Source: JBKDZR01 sp047971485
Lineage (GTDB): Bacteria; Pseudomonadota; Alphaproteobacteria; Rhodobacterales; Rhodobacteraceae
Assembly: GCA_047971485.1 (NCBI GenBank)
Contig: JBKDZR010000027.1
Coordinates: 1 to 5,623, forward strand
Length of the DNA stretch: 5,623 nt
Reading direction: 5' to 3'
Positions 1 through 5,623 of the stretch are shown piece by piece. Position numbers and translations under genes: made by a program. A model generated the notes under the pieces. That model saw nothing but the letters and a program-made list of their open reading frames with translations, searched no databases and had not been told where the DNA came from. Each line of letters begins with the position of its first letter. Position 1 is the first letter of the stretch.

Positions 1-66
1 TTTTTTTCCTTTAGGGCAAAAAATACTATCACCAGGCGTAATTCTTTCGGTTTGCCCGGACATCGC

Positions 67-76
67 TGTCGCGACA
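67..76. promoter_or_regulatory. 10-bp perfect palindrome, possible operator
   Basis: TGTCGCGACA is a perfect 5+5 inverted repeat, 84 bases ahead of the dctP start. Its size and place fit a half-turn operator for a dimeric regulator, but I cannot assign a regulator family. In GC-rich DNA a 10-bp palindrome can arise by chance, so this is only a candidate. Confidence 0.25.
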
Positions 77-107
77 AGATCAACGCGATGTCAGATGATC
101 GGCCATT

Positions 108-135
108 TGCCGGCAGAACGACATGGATATTCTGC
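108..135. promoter_or_regulatory. Overlapping palindrome and spaced dyad, possible operator
   Basis: TGCCGGCA (108-115) is a perfect 8-bp palindrome. Overlapping it, GCAGAA (113-118) is matched by TTCTGC (130-135) with 11 bases between, a spaced inverted repeat centred near base 124. The group sits 25 to 52 bases ahead of the dctP start, where a repressor or activator could act on transcription, or where the RNA could fold just before the ribosome binding site. No regulator family is assigned and a chance origin is possible. Confidence 0.25.
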
Positions 136-148
136 AAAAAACGACCCT

Positions 149-155
149 GGGAGAG
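149..155 (+). promoter_or_regulatory. Shine-Dalgarno site that fixes the dctP start
   Basis: GGGAGAG, with its GGGAG core at 149-153, lies six bases ahead of the ATG at 160. This spacing supports the start at 160 over the upstream in-frame ATG codons at 52 and 88, which have no such site. The protein then begins directly with a signal peptide. Confidence 0.8.
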
Positions 156-159
156 CTTT

Positions 160-1158
160 ATGAAAATACGTCAGATCACCACCTGCGCGGCCGCTTCGGT
201 TTTGGCCGCCGGTACAATTCTGGGCGCAGCCCATGCCAGCGAGCGCTTTACGCTGGCCCATGCGATGGCCCCGGAACATATTTTCCATCCCACCTCGGAG
301 CATTTCATCGAGGCTCTTGGCGAAGCCTATGAGGTGGAATACCACCCCGGCGGCGATCTGGGTGATTGGATCTCGCTGTTCGAGCAGTCGATGCAGGGCG
401 CCATCGAGATGACCATGACCTTTTCGGCGACCGAATTCGACCCGCGCCTGAACGTGTTCATCGCCGGCTATGTCGTGGACAACTGGGCGGACGCGCGCGA
501 ACTGTACGGCCCCGGCGGCGCGATTTTCCCCGTCTATGACGAGATCCTCGCCGATCTGGACACCAAGCTGATCGGCGTTCTGCCGGTTGATTTCGTCGGC
601 TATGCCATGCGCAAGGGCGTGGGCAAAGTGCCGGTGAACCTGCCTGACGAGGCCAATGGCATCAAGATGCGCGTGCCCAGCCAGGAGATTGCGATCAAGC
701 GGTTCGAGGCGCTTGGGTTCAGCCCGGTGCCGATGGCGTTTTCCGAACTGTACACCGCGCTGCAACTGGGGTCGGTGGATGCGCGCGCCTTTGGCCCGCC
801 CTCTGAAATCTGGCAGATGCGCGACGTGCTGGAAAGCTATGTCTACAGCAAGGATTATTTCGAGCACGCCTATTGGATGGTCAACAAAAGCTGGTGGGAT
901 GGGCTGTCTGACGAAGACCGCACCAACATTCAGGCCGCGGCTGACAAGGCCGTGGAATGGGCCTGGAACGAAGCCGAGGCCATCAGCAACAAGACCCTGG
1001 ACGATGTGCGCGGTGCCGGCATCGAGGTGGTCGAATTCACGGACGAGCAGCTCTCGGCGGTGAAGAAGATCGTGTACGAACAGGAATGGCCGTTCATGGA
1101 ACGGGTCGTGGGGGCCGAAACGATCAACGCCCTGAAAGCCGCAGCCGGGATCAACTGA
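160..1158 (+). CDS. dctP: TRAP transporter substrate-binding protein, DctP family
   Basis: Periplasmic solute receptor of a tripartite ATP-independent (TRAP) transporter, 332 aa, a normal length for the DctP family. The start at 160 is supported by a Shine-Dalgarno site and by the signal peptide it exposes: a basic MKIRQ start, a hydrophobic stretch to about residue 24, and an AHA cleavage site after residue 26. The mature protein opens with FTLAHAMAPEHIFH, a typical first strand and ligand loop. Residues 167-173 (GIKMRVP) hold the conserved arginine, R171, that in this family usually pairs with the carboxylate of the ligand. Residues 191-207 (P-x-x-FSELYTALQLGSVD) are the family signature in the hinge region. 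Just after it, DARAFGPPSE (207-216) differs from the common DGQEN-type sequence, which may reflect a different ligand. It would hand the solute to DctQM encoded next. The ligand cannot be read from sequence; the downstream dsdA makes D-serine or a related carboxylate the leading guess. Confidence 0.95.
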   Translation: MKIRQITTCAAASVLAAGTILGAAHASERFTLAHAMAPEHIFHPTSEHFIEALGEAYEVEYHPGGDLGDWISLFEQSMQGAIEMTMTFSATEFDPRLNVFIAGYVVDNWADARELYGPGGAIFPVYDEILADLDTKLIGVLPVDFVGYAMRKGVGKVPVNLPDEANGIKMRVPSQEIAIKRFEALGFSPVPMAFSELYTALQLGSVDARAFGPPSEIWQMRDVLESYVYSKDYFEHAYWMVNKSWWDGLSDEDRTNIQAAADKAVEWAWNEAEAISNKTLDDVRGAGIEVVEFTDEQLSAVKKIVYEQEWPFMERVVGAETINALKAAAGIN

Positions 1159-1176
1159 TCTTTGCCGACAAGACAC

Positions 1177-1207
1177 ACCGCCCGGGCCGCTTTGGCCCGG
1201 GCGGTTT
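1177..1207 (+). terminator. Strong hairpin between dctP and dctQ, partial terminator or RNA stabiliser
   Basis: Bases 1177-1188 (ACCGCCCGGGCC) pair perfectly with 1194-1205, giving a 12-bp, almost all-GC stem around a five-base GCTTT loop. The 3' arm runs into only three T residues (1205-1207) before CATAATAAG, so the U-tract is short. A hairpin right after a binding-protein gene, inside an otherwise continuous transporter operon, commonly lets the receptor be made in excess of the membrane subunits, by partly ending transcription or by protecting the 3' end of the upstream RNA from nucleases. The structure is seen in the sequence; its effect is inferred. Confidence 0.7.
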
Positions 1208-1244
1208 CATAATAAGATAACCCGACAGGGGACACAGGGAAGAC

Positions 1245-1760
1245 ATGTCTGAGGTTTCAGAAAATCCGACCGCCGTAGAGCGCTGGCTCTTATCGGCACT
1301 CAGGGGGGTCATGGTGTTTTTCGGGCTGGCGCTGGCCTTCCTGATGCTGACGACGGTGATCATGCGCTATGGCATGTCCAACCCGTTCCTGGCCATCGAA
1401 GAGGCCGCCGTGCTGCTGGGGGTCTGGTTGTATTTCGTCAGCGCGGCCTATGTGACGGGCAAGCGTGCGCATATCTGCGGCGGAGCGCTGCATCTGGTGG
1501 TCAAGAATGAACAGGGCCGCCGGTATGTCCGGCTGATGACGTCCTTGCTGTGCCTGTTCGTGGTGGGCATCTCGTTTTATTTCGCCTGGAAATACGGCTG
1601 GTTCACCTTTGAGAAGGGCCGCAAGAGCCCCTATCTGCAATGGCCCCGCGCGATGTGGGTCGGCGGCATGGTCTTTGGCTTTACCGTGATGATGTTCTTT
1701 TTCGTCATGCAGGCACTGCGGGATTTCCGGGCCTGCCTTGCCGGCAAGGAGGCCGTGTGA
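1245..1760 (+). CDS. dctQ: TRAP transporter small permease subunit, DctQ family
   Basis: Small inner-membrane subunit of the TRAP transporter, 171 aa, typical for DctQ. Four hydrophobic segments can be seen at about residues 18-40, 54-71, 95-115 and 137-158. Family landmarks are present: the R-Y...P-x-x-x-x-EE pattern (R41, Y42, P47, E52, E53) after the first helix, a tryptophan within the second helix (W61), GKRAHI at 72-77, and the PYLQWP turn (129-134) before the last helix. DctQ supports DctM and helps dock the loaded DctP. The ATG at 1245 follows AGGGA at 1236-1240, four bases away, which is slightly close but acceptable. The gene lies 86 bases after dctP, with the hairpin between them, and its TGA shares one base with the dctM start, so the two membrane subunits are likely translationally coupled. 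Confidence 0.94.
   Translation: MSEVSENPTAVERWLLSALRGVMVFFGLALAFLMLTTVIMRYGMSNPFLAIEEAAVLLGVWLYFVSAAYVTGKRAHICGGALHLVVKNEQGRRYVRLMTSLLCLFVVGISFYFAWKYGWFTFEKGRKSPYLQWPRAMWVGGMVFGFTVMMFFFVMQALRDFRACLAGKEAV
1746..1752 (+). promoter_or_regulatory. Consensus Shine-Dalgarno site for dctM inside the end of dctQ
   Basis: AAGGAGG lies within the last codons of dctQ, seven bases ahead of the ATG at 1760. It is the strongest ribosome binding site in the window. It fixes the dctM start at 1760 rather than at upstream in-frame positions that overlap dctQ, and it indicates high translation of the large permease. Confidence 0.88.
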
Positions 1761-3064
1761 TGCTGGTTGTTTCCATTGCCCTTGTGATGATCGTCGTGCT
1801 GCTGATGCTTGAGGTGCCAGTGGCGTTTGTCTTTGGCCTGGCGGCGTTTTTCATCGCGCTCATGACCGGGCGGAATATCGAATTCCTGATCCCCTATGCC
1901 TATCAGCAGGAAAGCAGCTTTTCCCTGCTGGCGCTGCCGCTGTTCGTGATTGCCGGATCCCTGATGGGGGCCAGCGGCATTTCGGATCAGCTGGTGCGGT
2001 TCGTCAATTCCTTTGTCGGGTCGGTTCGCGGCGGCCTGGGGGCGGTGACCATCGTGACCTGCGCCCTGTTTGGTGCGATCGCGGGCAGCGGGTCTTCGGC
2101 GATCGCGGCGATCGGATCGATGATGATCCCCCGCATGGTCGATGCCGGCTATCCGCGATCCTATGCGATTTCGCTGGTGGCCTGTTCGTCGGTTCTGGCG
2201 ATCCTGATCCCGCCCAGCGTGGCGATGATCCTGTTCGCGATCACCAGCGGGCTGTCGGTGGCCGCCTGTTTCCTGTCGACGATCATTCCCGGCGTGCTGA
2301 TCATGGGGATCTATATCATCATGAATATCGTGCAGGCGCGCGGGTTCAAGGATCTGGAGGTCGAGCCCAAGGTGTCGCTGCCCCAGCGCGTGCGCAAGAT
2401 CGGTATTGCCACCAAAAGCGCCTTCTGGGCGCTGCTGATGCCGGGCATCATGCTGGGCGGGATCTATGGCGGGATCTTCACCCCGACCGAGGCCGCCGCC
2501 GTCGCGCTGGTCTATACCCTGCCGGTGGGGTTCATCATCTACAAGGGTCTCACGCTGCGCACCACCACGGCCGCGCTGGTCGAGGGGTCGCGCAATACCG
2601 GTGCCATCATGATGATGCTGTTCTTTCTGTTCATCATGAGCCGCGCCATGGTGCAGGAAAACATCCCCCGCGACATCGCCGAATTCATGCTGTCGATCTC
2701 GGACAACAAATACGTCATCCTGCTGATGATCAACATCCTGCTGCTGATGCTGGGCATGCTGGTGGACGATACCGCCGGGGCGGTGCTGGCCGCCATCGTT
2801 CTGTTGCCGGTCACGAACGAGATCGGCATTCACCCGATCCATTTCGCCGCCATCGTGGGCACCAACCTGGGGCTGGGCAATGTCACGCCGCCCTGCGCGC
2901 CGTTGCTGTTCATGTCCGGGGCCATCGGCGGGCAAAGCATTGACCAGTATATCAAGCCCACGCTGAAATTCATGCTGGTCGGGCACCTGCCGGTGGTGAT
3001 CCTGGTGACCTACATCCCCGATATCGCGCTGTATCTGCCCCGCACATTGATGGGAATTCTCTGA
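1760..3064 (+). CDS. dctM: TRAP transporter large permease subunit, DctM family
   Basis: Large inner-membrane subunit that carries the solute across the membrane using an ion gradient, usually sodium in TRAP systems. It is 434 aa and almost wholly hydrophobic, as expected for about 11-12 membrane segments plus re-entrant hairpins. Recognisable family sequences in order: ALPLFVIAGSLM (58-69), the first hairpin-tip motif GSGSSA (109-114) followed by IGSMMIP (118-124), IPPS (150-153), PTEAAA (242-247), the acidic pair D336-D337 in a late helix, and the second hairpin-tip motif GLGNVTPP (371-378). The two polar tips are the regions that form the sodium and substrate sites in known TRAP structures. 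The start at 1760 is set by the AAGGAGG at 1746-1752 and the TGATG overlap with dctQ; the open frame runs further upstream, but that part is dctQ read out of frame. Its own stop overlaps the next gene in the same TGATG manner. No frame damage is seen. Confidence 0.97.
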   Translation: MLVVSIALVMIVVLLMLEVPVAFVFGLAAFFIALMTGRNIEFLIPYAYQQESSFSLLALPLFVIAGSLMGASGISDQLVRFVNSFVGSVRGGLGAVTIVTCALFGAIAGSGSSAIAAIGSMMIPRMVDAGYPRSYAISLVACSSVLAILIPPSVAMILFAITSGLSVAACFLSTIIPGVLIMGIYIIMNIVQARGFKDLEVEPKVSLPQRVRKIGIATKSAFWALLMPGIMLGGIYGGIFTPTEAAAVALVYTLPVGFIIYKGLTLRTTTAALVEGSRNTGAIMMMLFFLFIMSRAMVQENIPRDIAEFMLSISDNKYVILLMINILLLMLGMLVDDTAGAVLAAIVLLPVTNEIGIHPIHFAAIVGTNLGLGNVTPPCAPLLFMSGAIGGQSIDQYIKPTLKFMLVGHLPVVILVTYIPDIALYLPRTLMGIL

Positions 3065-3882
3065 TGCCTCTCAAGGATCTTCTTGTTTCCTTCAGCAACG
3101 GATCGTCTTCGGATGCGGTTCTGGAATTTGGTCTGGCGCTGGCGCGGCAGACCGGCGCAACGGCCAGCGCCATTCATGTCACCCCGCCGATTTTCGAACA
3201 GAACCAGATTGCAACCTGGATGCCCGACGCCCTGATGGACCAGATCCGTCAGGCGAAACAGGATGCCCCCCAGTTGGCGCAAAAGGCGTTGCAGGATCGT
3301 CTGGCCACCCAGGCCCCACAGCAGGATGTGCGCTGGATCAGCGCGGCGGGGGATATCGTCGACACCCTGGCCATGGCCGCCCGCACCCATGATCTGTTGC
3401 TGCTGGGCCGCTATCGCGAAACCAATGAGGAAGACGGGACCCATGTGCGCCCCGAACAGATTGTCACCCGGTCGGGGCGCCCGCTGATCATCGTGCCCCG
3501 CAGCTGGCGCGGTGACAGGCTGGGCCGGGCCGTGATCGCGTGGGATGGCGGGCACACCGCCGCCCGGGCGCTGTTTGACATGATGCACCTGTTGCCCTGT
3601 ATCGACGAGTTGCACGTGGTCAGCGTGACCAGCGGCAGTTCTGCCCTGCTGGGGGATGTCGAGGCGCATCTTGCCCGCCATGGCCGGCAGGCCCGGATCA
3701 AGACCCTGAAACCGGGCAACAACACCGCCGCGCAGATCCTGTCCTATTGCGATGACATCGACGCCGACCTGCTGGTGGCCGGCAGCCGGGGCACAACCCG
3801 CCTGCGCGCGGGCTTTGTCCCCGGTGGCACCGGGCGCGGCTTTTTCGACCAGGCGCGGTGCCCGGTTTTCGTGTCTCACTGA
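3064..3882 (+). CDS. Universal stress protein with two UspA-like domains, linked to TRAP transporter
   Basis: Cytoplasmic protein of 272 aa, about twice a single UspA domain, built as two tandem halves (about 1-146 and 150-272). The first half opens with a Usp-like strand (KDLLVSFSNGSSSDAVLEFGLALARQ region) and ends with SGRPLIIVP (137-145), but it has no glycine-rich nucleotide loop. The second half opens with AVIAWDGGHTAARAL (156-170) and carries GSRG (240-243) and GGTG (254-257) before CPVFVSH at the end. The usual ATP-loop spacing is G-x2-G-x9-G-[S/T]; here ten residues separate G243 from G254, one too many, so ATP binding is uncertain. The start overlaps the dctM stop as TGATG, with GGGA (3052-3055) eight bases ahead. 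By analogy with TeaD, the ATP-binding Usp protein that acts on the ectoine TRAP transporter TeaABC, this may regulate DctQM activity. That role is inferred from operon position; a general stress role is the alternative. Confidence 0.88.
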   Translation: MPLKDLLVSFSNGSSSDAVLEFGLALARQTGATASAIHVTPPIFEQNQIATWMPDALMDQIRQAKQDAPQLAQKALQDRLATQAPQQDVRWISAAGDIVDTLAMAARTHDLLLLGRYRETNEEDGTHVRPEQIVTRSGRPLIIVPRSWRGDRLGRAVIAWDGGHTAARALFDMMHLLPCIDELHVVSVTSGSSALLGDVEAHLARHGRQARIKTLKPGNNTAAQILSYCDDIDADLLVAGSRGTTRLRAGFVPGGTGRGFFDQARCPVFVSH

Positions 3883-3894
3883 ACGGTACGCTCC

Positions 3895-5229
3895 ATGACC
3901 CTTTCTCTTCCCGACACGCCCGCAACGGGCGATCTTCTGGCTGGCCGCCCCACCTTGTGGCTGAACCCCGGCCTGAGGGCGAATGGCATTTCCAGCCCCG
4001 CGCTGCCGATCCGGCCCGAACAGGTGCCGCAGGCCGAAGCCAACTGGCACCGCCTGGCGCCCCTGTTGCAGACCTGCTTTGCCGAACTGACCGCCACACG
4101 GGGCGCCATCCGCTCGCGACTGATCGAGGCCACAGCCCTGCGCAAGGCACTGGGCTATGAGGCGCCGGAGTACGGCCGCCTGTTCGTCAAGGCCGATGGT
4201 GACCTGCCCGTGGCGGGATCGATCAAGGCGCGCGGCGGCGTTTACGAGGTGTTCATGTTCGCCGAGCGGCTGGCCCGGGAAAACGCCCTGTTGGCCCGCG
4301 ATGGCGACCTCATGACCCTGGCCGGTGATGCGGCAAAGACCCTGTTCGCCCGCCACACCATCGCGGTGGGCAGCACTGGAAATCTGGGGCTGAGCGTTGG
4401 CATCGCCGCGCGCGCACTGGGGTTCAGGGCCGTGGTGCACATGTCGGCGGATGCCAAGCAATGGAAGGTCGATCGCCTGACCCGGCTGGGCGTCGAAGTG
4501 GTGCGGCACGAGGCCGATTACACCACCGCCGTCGATCAGGCCCGCCGCGATGCCCTGGCCGACCCGACGATCTATTTCGTCGATGACGAATGTTCGCAGC
4601 TGCTGTTCCTTGGCTATAGCGCCGCCGCACGGGAACTGGCGATGCAACTGGCCGAGGCCGGTGTGCAGGTCGACGCCGATCACCCGCTGTTTGTCTATCT
4701 GCCCTGCGGGATCGGCGGCGCACCGGGCGGTGTGACCTATGGGCTAAAGGCGATCTTTGGCGATGCCGCGCATTGTTTCTTTGTCGAGCCGGTACAGTCG
4801 CCCTGCGCCATGGTGCAAATGATGAGCGGCGCACCTGATCTGGTTTCGGTCTATGACGTGGGCCTGAGTAACCGCACCGAGGCCGACGGCATGGCCGTGG
4901 CCCGCATGTCGGCCTTTGTCGCAGAGGTGATGAAACCGATGCTGTCAGGGATCTTTACCGTCGCGGACGATGACCTGTTCCGTTGGCTTTGGCAGGCCCA
5001 TGAGACCCAGGACCTTCGGCTGGAACCTTCCGCCACGGCCAGCTTTGCCGGGCCGGACTTCGTGATCGCCAGCGACCAGGGCCGGGCCTATCTGGCCGCG
5101 CAGGGGCTGGCGGAAAAAACCGGTCAGGCCACCCATGTGATGTGGACCACAGGCGGCGCCTTTGTGCCGCAACAGGAATATGACCGCTTTTTGAATCGGG
5201 GCAAGGCGCAGGCCCTTCACACCACCTAA
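3895..5229 (+). CDS. dsdA: D-serine dehydratase (D-serine ammonia-lyase, PLP enzyme)
   Basis: Converts D-serine to pyruvate and ammonium in the cytoplasm with pyridoxal phosphate. At 444 aa it matches the usual length of bacterial DsdA (E. coli about 442). The order of motifs follows E. coli DsdA throughout: LNPG near the start (23-26), FVKADGDLPVAGSIKARGG (97-115) with the PLP-binding lysine K111, AVGSTGNLGLS (157-167) for the cofactor phosphate region, HMSADAKQWK (182-191), FVYLPCGIGGAPGG (266-279), the glycine-rich cofactor loop, RLEPSA (375-380), and THVMWTTGG (413-421). All key elements are intact. In the glycine loop, A276 stands where the E. coli protein has glycine. The gene follows the usp stop by 12 bases and is in the same frame, with no clear Shine-Dalgarno site, so translation probably depends on ribosomes arriving from usp. 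D-threonine is a possible side substrate. Its place after a TRAP transporter suggests it uses the imported solute. Confidence 0.96.
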   Translation: MTLSLPDTPATGDLLAGRPTLWLNPGLRANGISSPALPIRPEQVPQAEANWHRLAPLLQTCFAELTATRGAIRSRLIEATALRKALGYEAPEYGRLFVKADGDLPVAGSIKARGGVYEVFMFAERLARENALLARDGDLMTLAGDAAKTLFARHTIAVGSTGNLGLSVGIAARALGFRAVVHMSADAKQWKVDRLTRLGVEVVRHEADYTTAVDQARRDALADPTIYFVDDECSQLLFLGYSAAARELAMQLAEAGVQVDADHPLFVYLPCGIGGAPGGVTYGLKAIFGDAAHCFFVEPVQSPCAMVQMMSGAPDLVSVYDVGLSNRTEADGMAVARMSAFVAEVMKPMLSGIFTVADDDLFRWLWQAHETQDLRLEPSATASFAGPDFVIASDQGRAYLAAQGLAEKTGQATHVMWTTGGAFVPQQEYDRFLNRGKAQALHTT

Positions 5230-5244
5230 GCAAAAAGGCCCCCC

Positions 5245-5623
5245 ATGCAACACCCCCCTGAGACCGCGACTGTCGCTGACGATCTGGCCTCCTTTCTGGC
5301 CTTCTGGGACGCCCGGATGGGCCCCGGAGCCGGGCATCGCGATATTCAAGAGCGGCGCGCCGCCAACGAAGCCGTCACCGACGCCGTGTGCATGCCCCCG
5401 CCCCGGGATGTGTCCGCAGACACGCAGCACTGGATCGATACGGCCGATGGGCCGGTCCGCCTGAGGATTTTTCGCCACGAATCCGATGGGCTTCAGCCCG
5501 GAATGATCTTTTTCCCCGGCGGAGCATTTGTCATGGGCTCCCCCGAGGCACAGCGCGACATCGCGGCCTTTATCGCCTCTCACTGCCGGATGAGCGTGCT
5601 GAGCGTGGATTACGCAAAGGCCC
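5245..5623 (+). CDS. Alpha/beta hydrolase, esterase/lipase-like (partial, 3' end outside window)
   Basis: Only the first 126 codons are in the window. The ATG at 5245 follows AAAAAGG (5232-5238) by six bases and lies 15 bases after dsdA, so it belongs to the same operon. After a cap-like N-terminal part (1-60) comes an edge strand region (RLRIFRH, 72-78) and then MIFFPGGAFVMGSPE (87-101), which aligns with the oxyanion-hole region (HGGG-[FW]-x-x-G) of the hormone-sensitive-lipase-like alpha/beta hydrolases. LSVDYAKA (119-126), just before the cut, matches the position of the V-x-D-Y-R-x-A-P-E element. The first histidine of HGGG is replaced by P91 and the third glycine by A94. The nucleophile serine, acid and histidine lie beyond the window, so activity cannot be judged. 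It may act on an ester, amide or carbamoyl form of the imported compound. Family assignment is fairly safe; the substrate is unknown. Confidence 0.8.
   Translation, partial: MQHPPETATVADDLASFLAFWDARMGPGAGHRDIQERRAANEAVTDAVCMPPPRDVSADTQHWIDTADGPVRLRIFRHESDGLQPGMIFFPGGAFVMGSPEAQRDIAAFIASHCRMSVLSVDYAKA

Larger units (their letters stand above)
1..159 (+). promoter_or_regulatory. Non-coding leader upstream of the TRAP/dsdA operon
   Basis: This stretch holds no credible gene. It starts with seven T residues and an AT-rich segment (to about base 30) that contrasts with the GC-rich genes downstream, as expected of a promoter-bearing intergenic region. A TACTAT at 24-29 resembles a -10 element, but no good -35 box lies within the window at the right distance. 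An open frame in phase with dctP extends back to 52, but it has no Shine-Dalgarno site and would place about 36 charged residues ahead of an otherwise ideal signal peptide, so it is not taken as coding. Three short symmetric sequences (67-76, 108-115, 113-135) are listed separately. The operon promoter is likely here or just outside the window. Confidence 0.5.

Noticed and set aside
1..12. T-rich start of the window as the tail of a terminator for an upstream gene
   Set aside because: The stem that would precede it is outside the window, so it cannot be judged; it may equally be part of an AT-rich promoter.
52..159. N-terminal extension of dctP to the ATG at 52
   Set aside because: No ribosome site, and the extra 36 residues are charged and would precede and spoil an ideal Sec signal peptide.
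91..1176. 361-codon minus-strand open frame opposite dctP
   Set aside because: No domain features; dctP has a signal peptide, Shine-Dalgarno site and family signature, so the opposite frame is not credible.
1631..2986. 451-codon open frame on the minus strand across dctM
   Set aside because: Its product is an implausible run of H, Q, D, R and G without domain order, and it lies wholly opposite the certain dctM gene. It is a shadow of codon bias in GC-rich DNA.
3010..4683. 557-codon open frame on the minus strand across usp and dsdA
   Set aside because: It lies opposite two well-supported genes, has no recognisable motifs, and its composition (G, Q, H, R, A rich) is typical of a reverse-strand shadow.
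4945..5583. 212-codon minus-strand open frame over the end of dsdA and the start of the hydrolase
   Set aside because: It spans two co-directional genes with clear motifs and shows no family features of its own.
1..5623. CRISPR arrays, tRNA or rRNA genes, insertion sequences, phage or toxin-antitoxin genes
   Set aside because: None seen: no repeat-spacer pattern, no cloverleaf-like segment, no transposase-like frame and no terminal repeats. Nearly all of the window is filled by the six genes.

Overview
The window is one co-directional run of genes on the + strand of a GC-rich bacterium. The GC-rich codon use, the tight TGATG gene overlaps, and a three-gene TRAP transporter followed by a double-domain universal stress protein suggest an alphaproteobacterium, most likely a member of the Rhodobacterales/Roseobacter group. 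That placement is an inference from style and gene content; no marker gene is present.

Layout: bases 1-159 are a leader with no credible gene. They begin with a T-rich stretch and contain several short palindromes that could be regulator sites. Then come a DctP-type TRAP substrate-binding protein (160-1158), a strong GC-rich hairpin (1177-1205), the small TRAP membrane subunit DctQ (1245-1760), the large TRAP permease DctM (1760-3064), a tandem universal stress protein (3064-3882), a PLP-dependent D-serine dehydratase DsdA (3895-5229), and the first 126 codons of an alpha/beta-hydrolase-fold esterase-like protein (5245 to the window end). The last five genes have gaps of 15 bases or fewer, or overlap by one base, so they look like one transcription and translation unit.

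Reading of the whole: the genes look like a complete uptake-and-breakdown cassette. DctP would catch a small carboxylated solute in the periplasm and DctQM would import it, probably with a sodium gradient. The UspA-like protein may tune the transporter, as TeaD does for the ectoine transporter TeaABC. DsdA would deaminate D-serine to pyruvate and ammonium. The truncated hydrolase might free D-serine from an ester- or amide-like precursor, but this is the weakest step. The point of most interest is that a TRAP transporter sits where the classical enterobacterial system uses the GntP-family permease DsdX. This suggests a TRAP route for D-serine or a D-serine derivative. The substrate is inferred from gene neighbourhood only. 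No DsdC-like regulator is inside the window.
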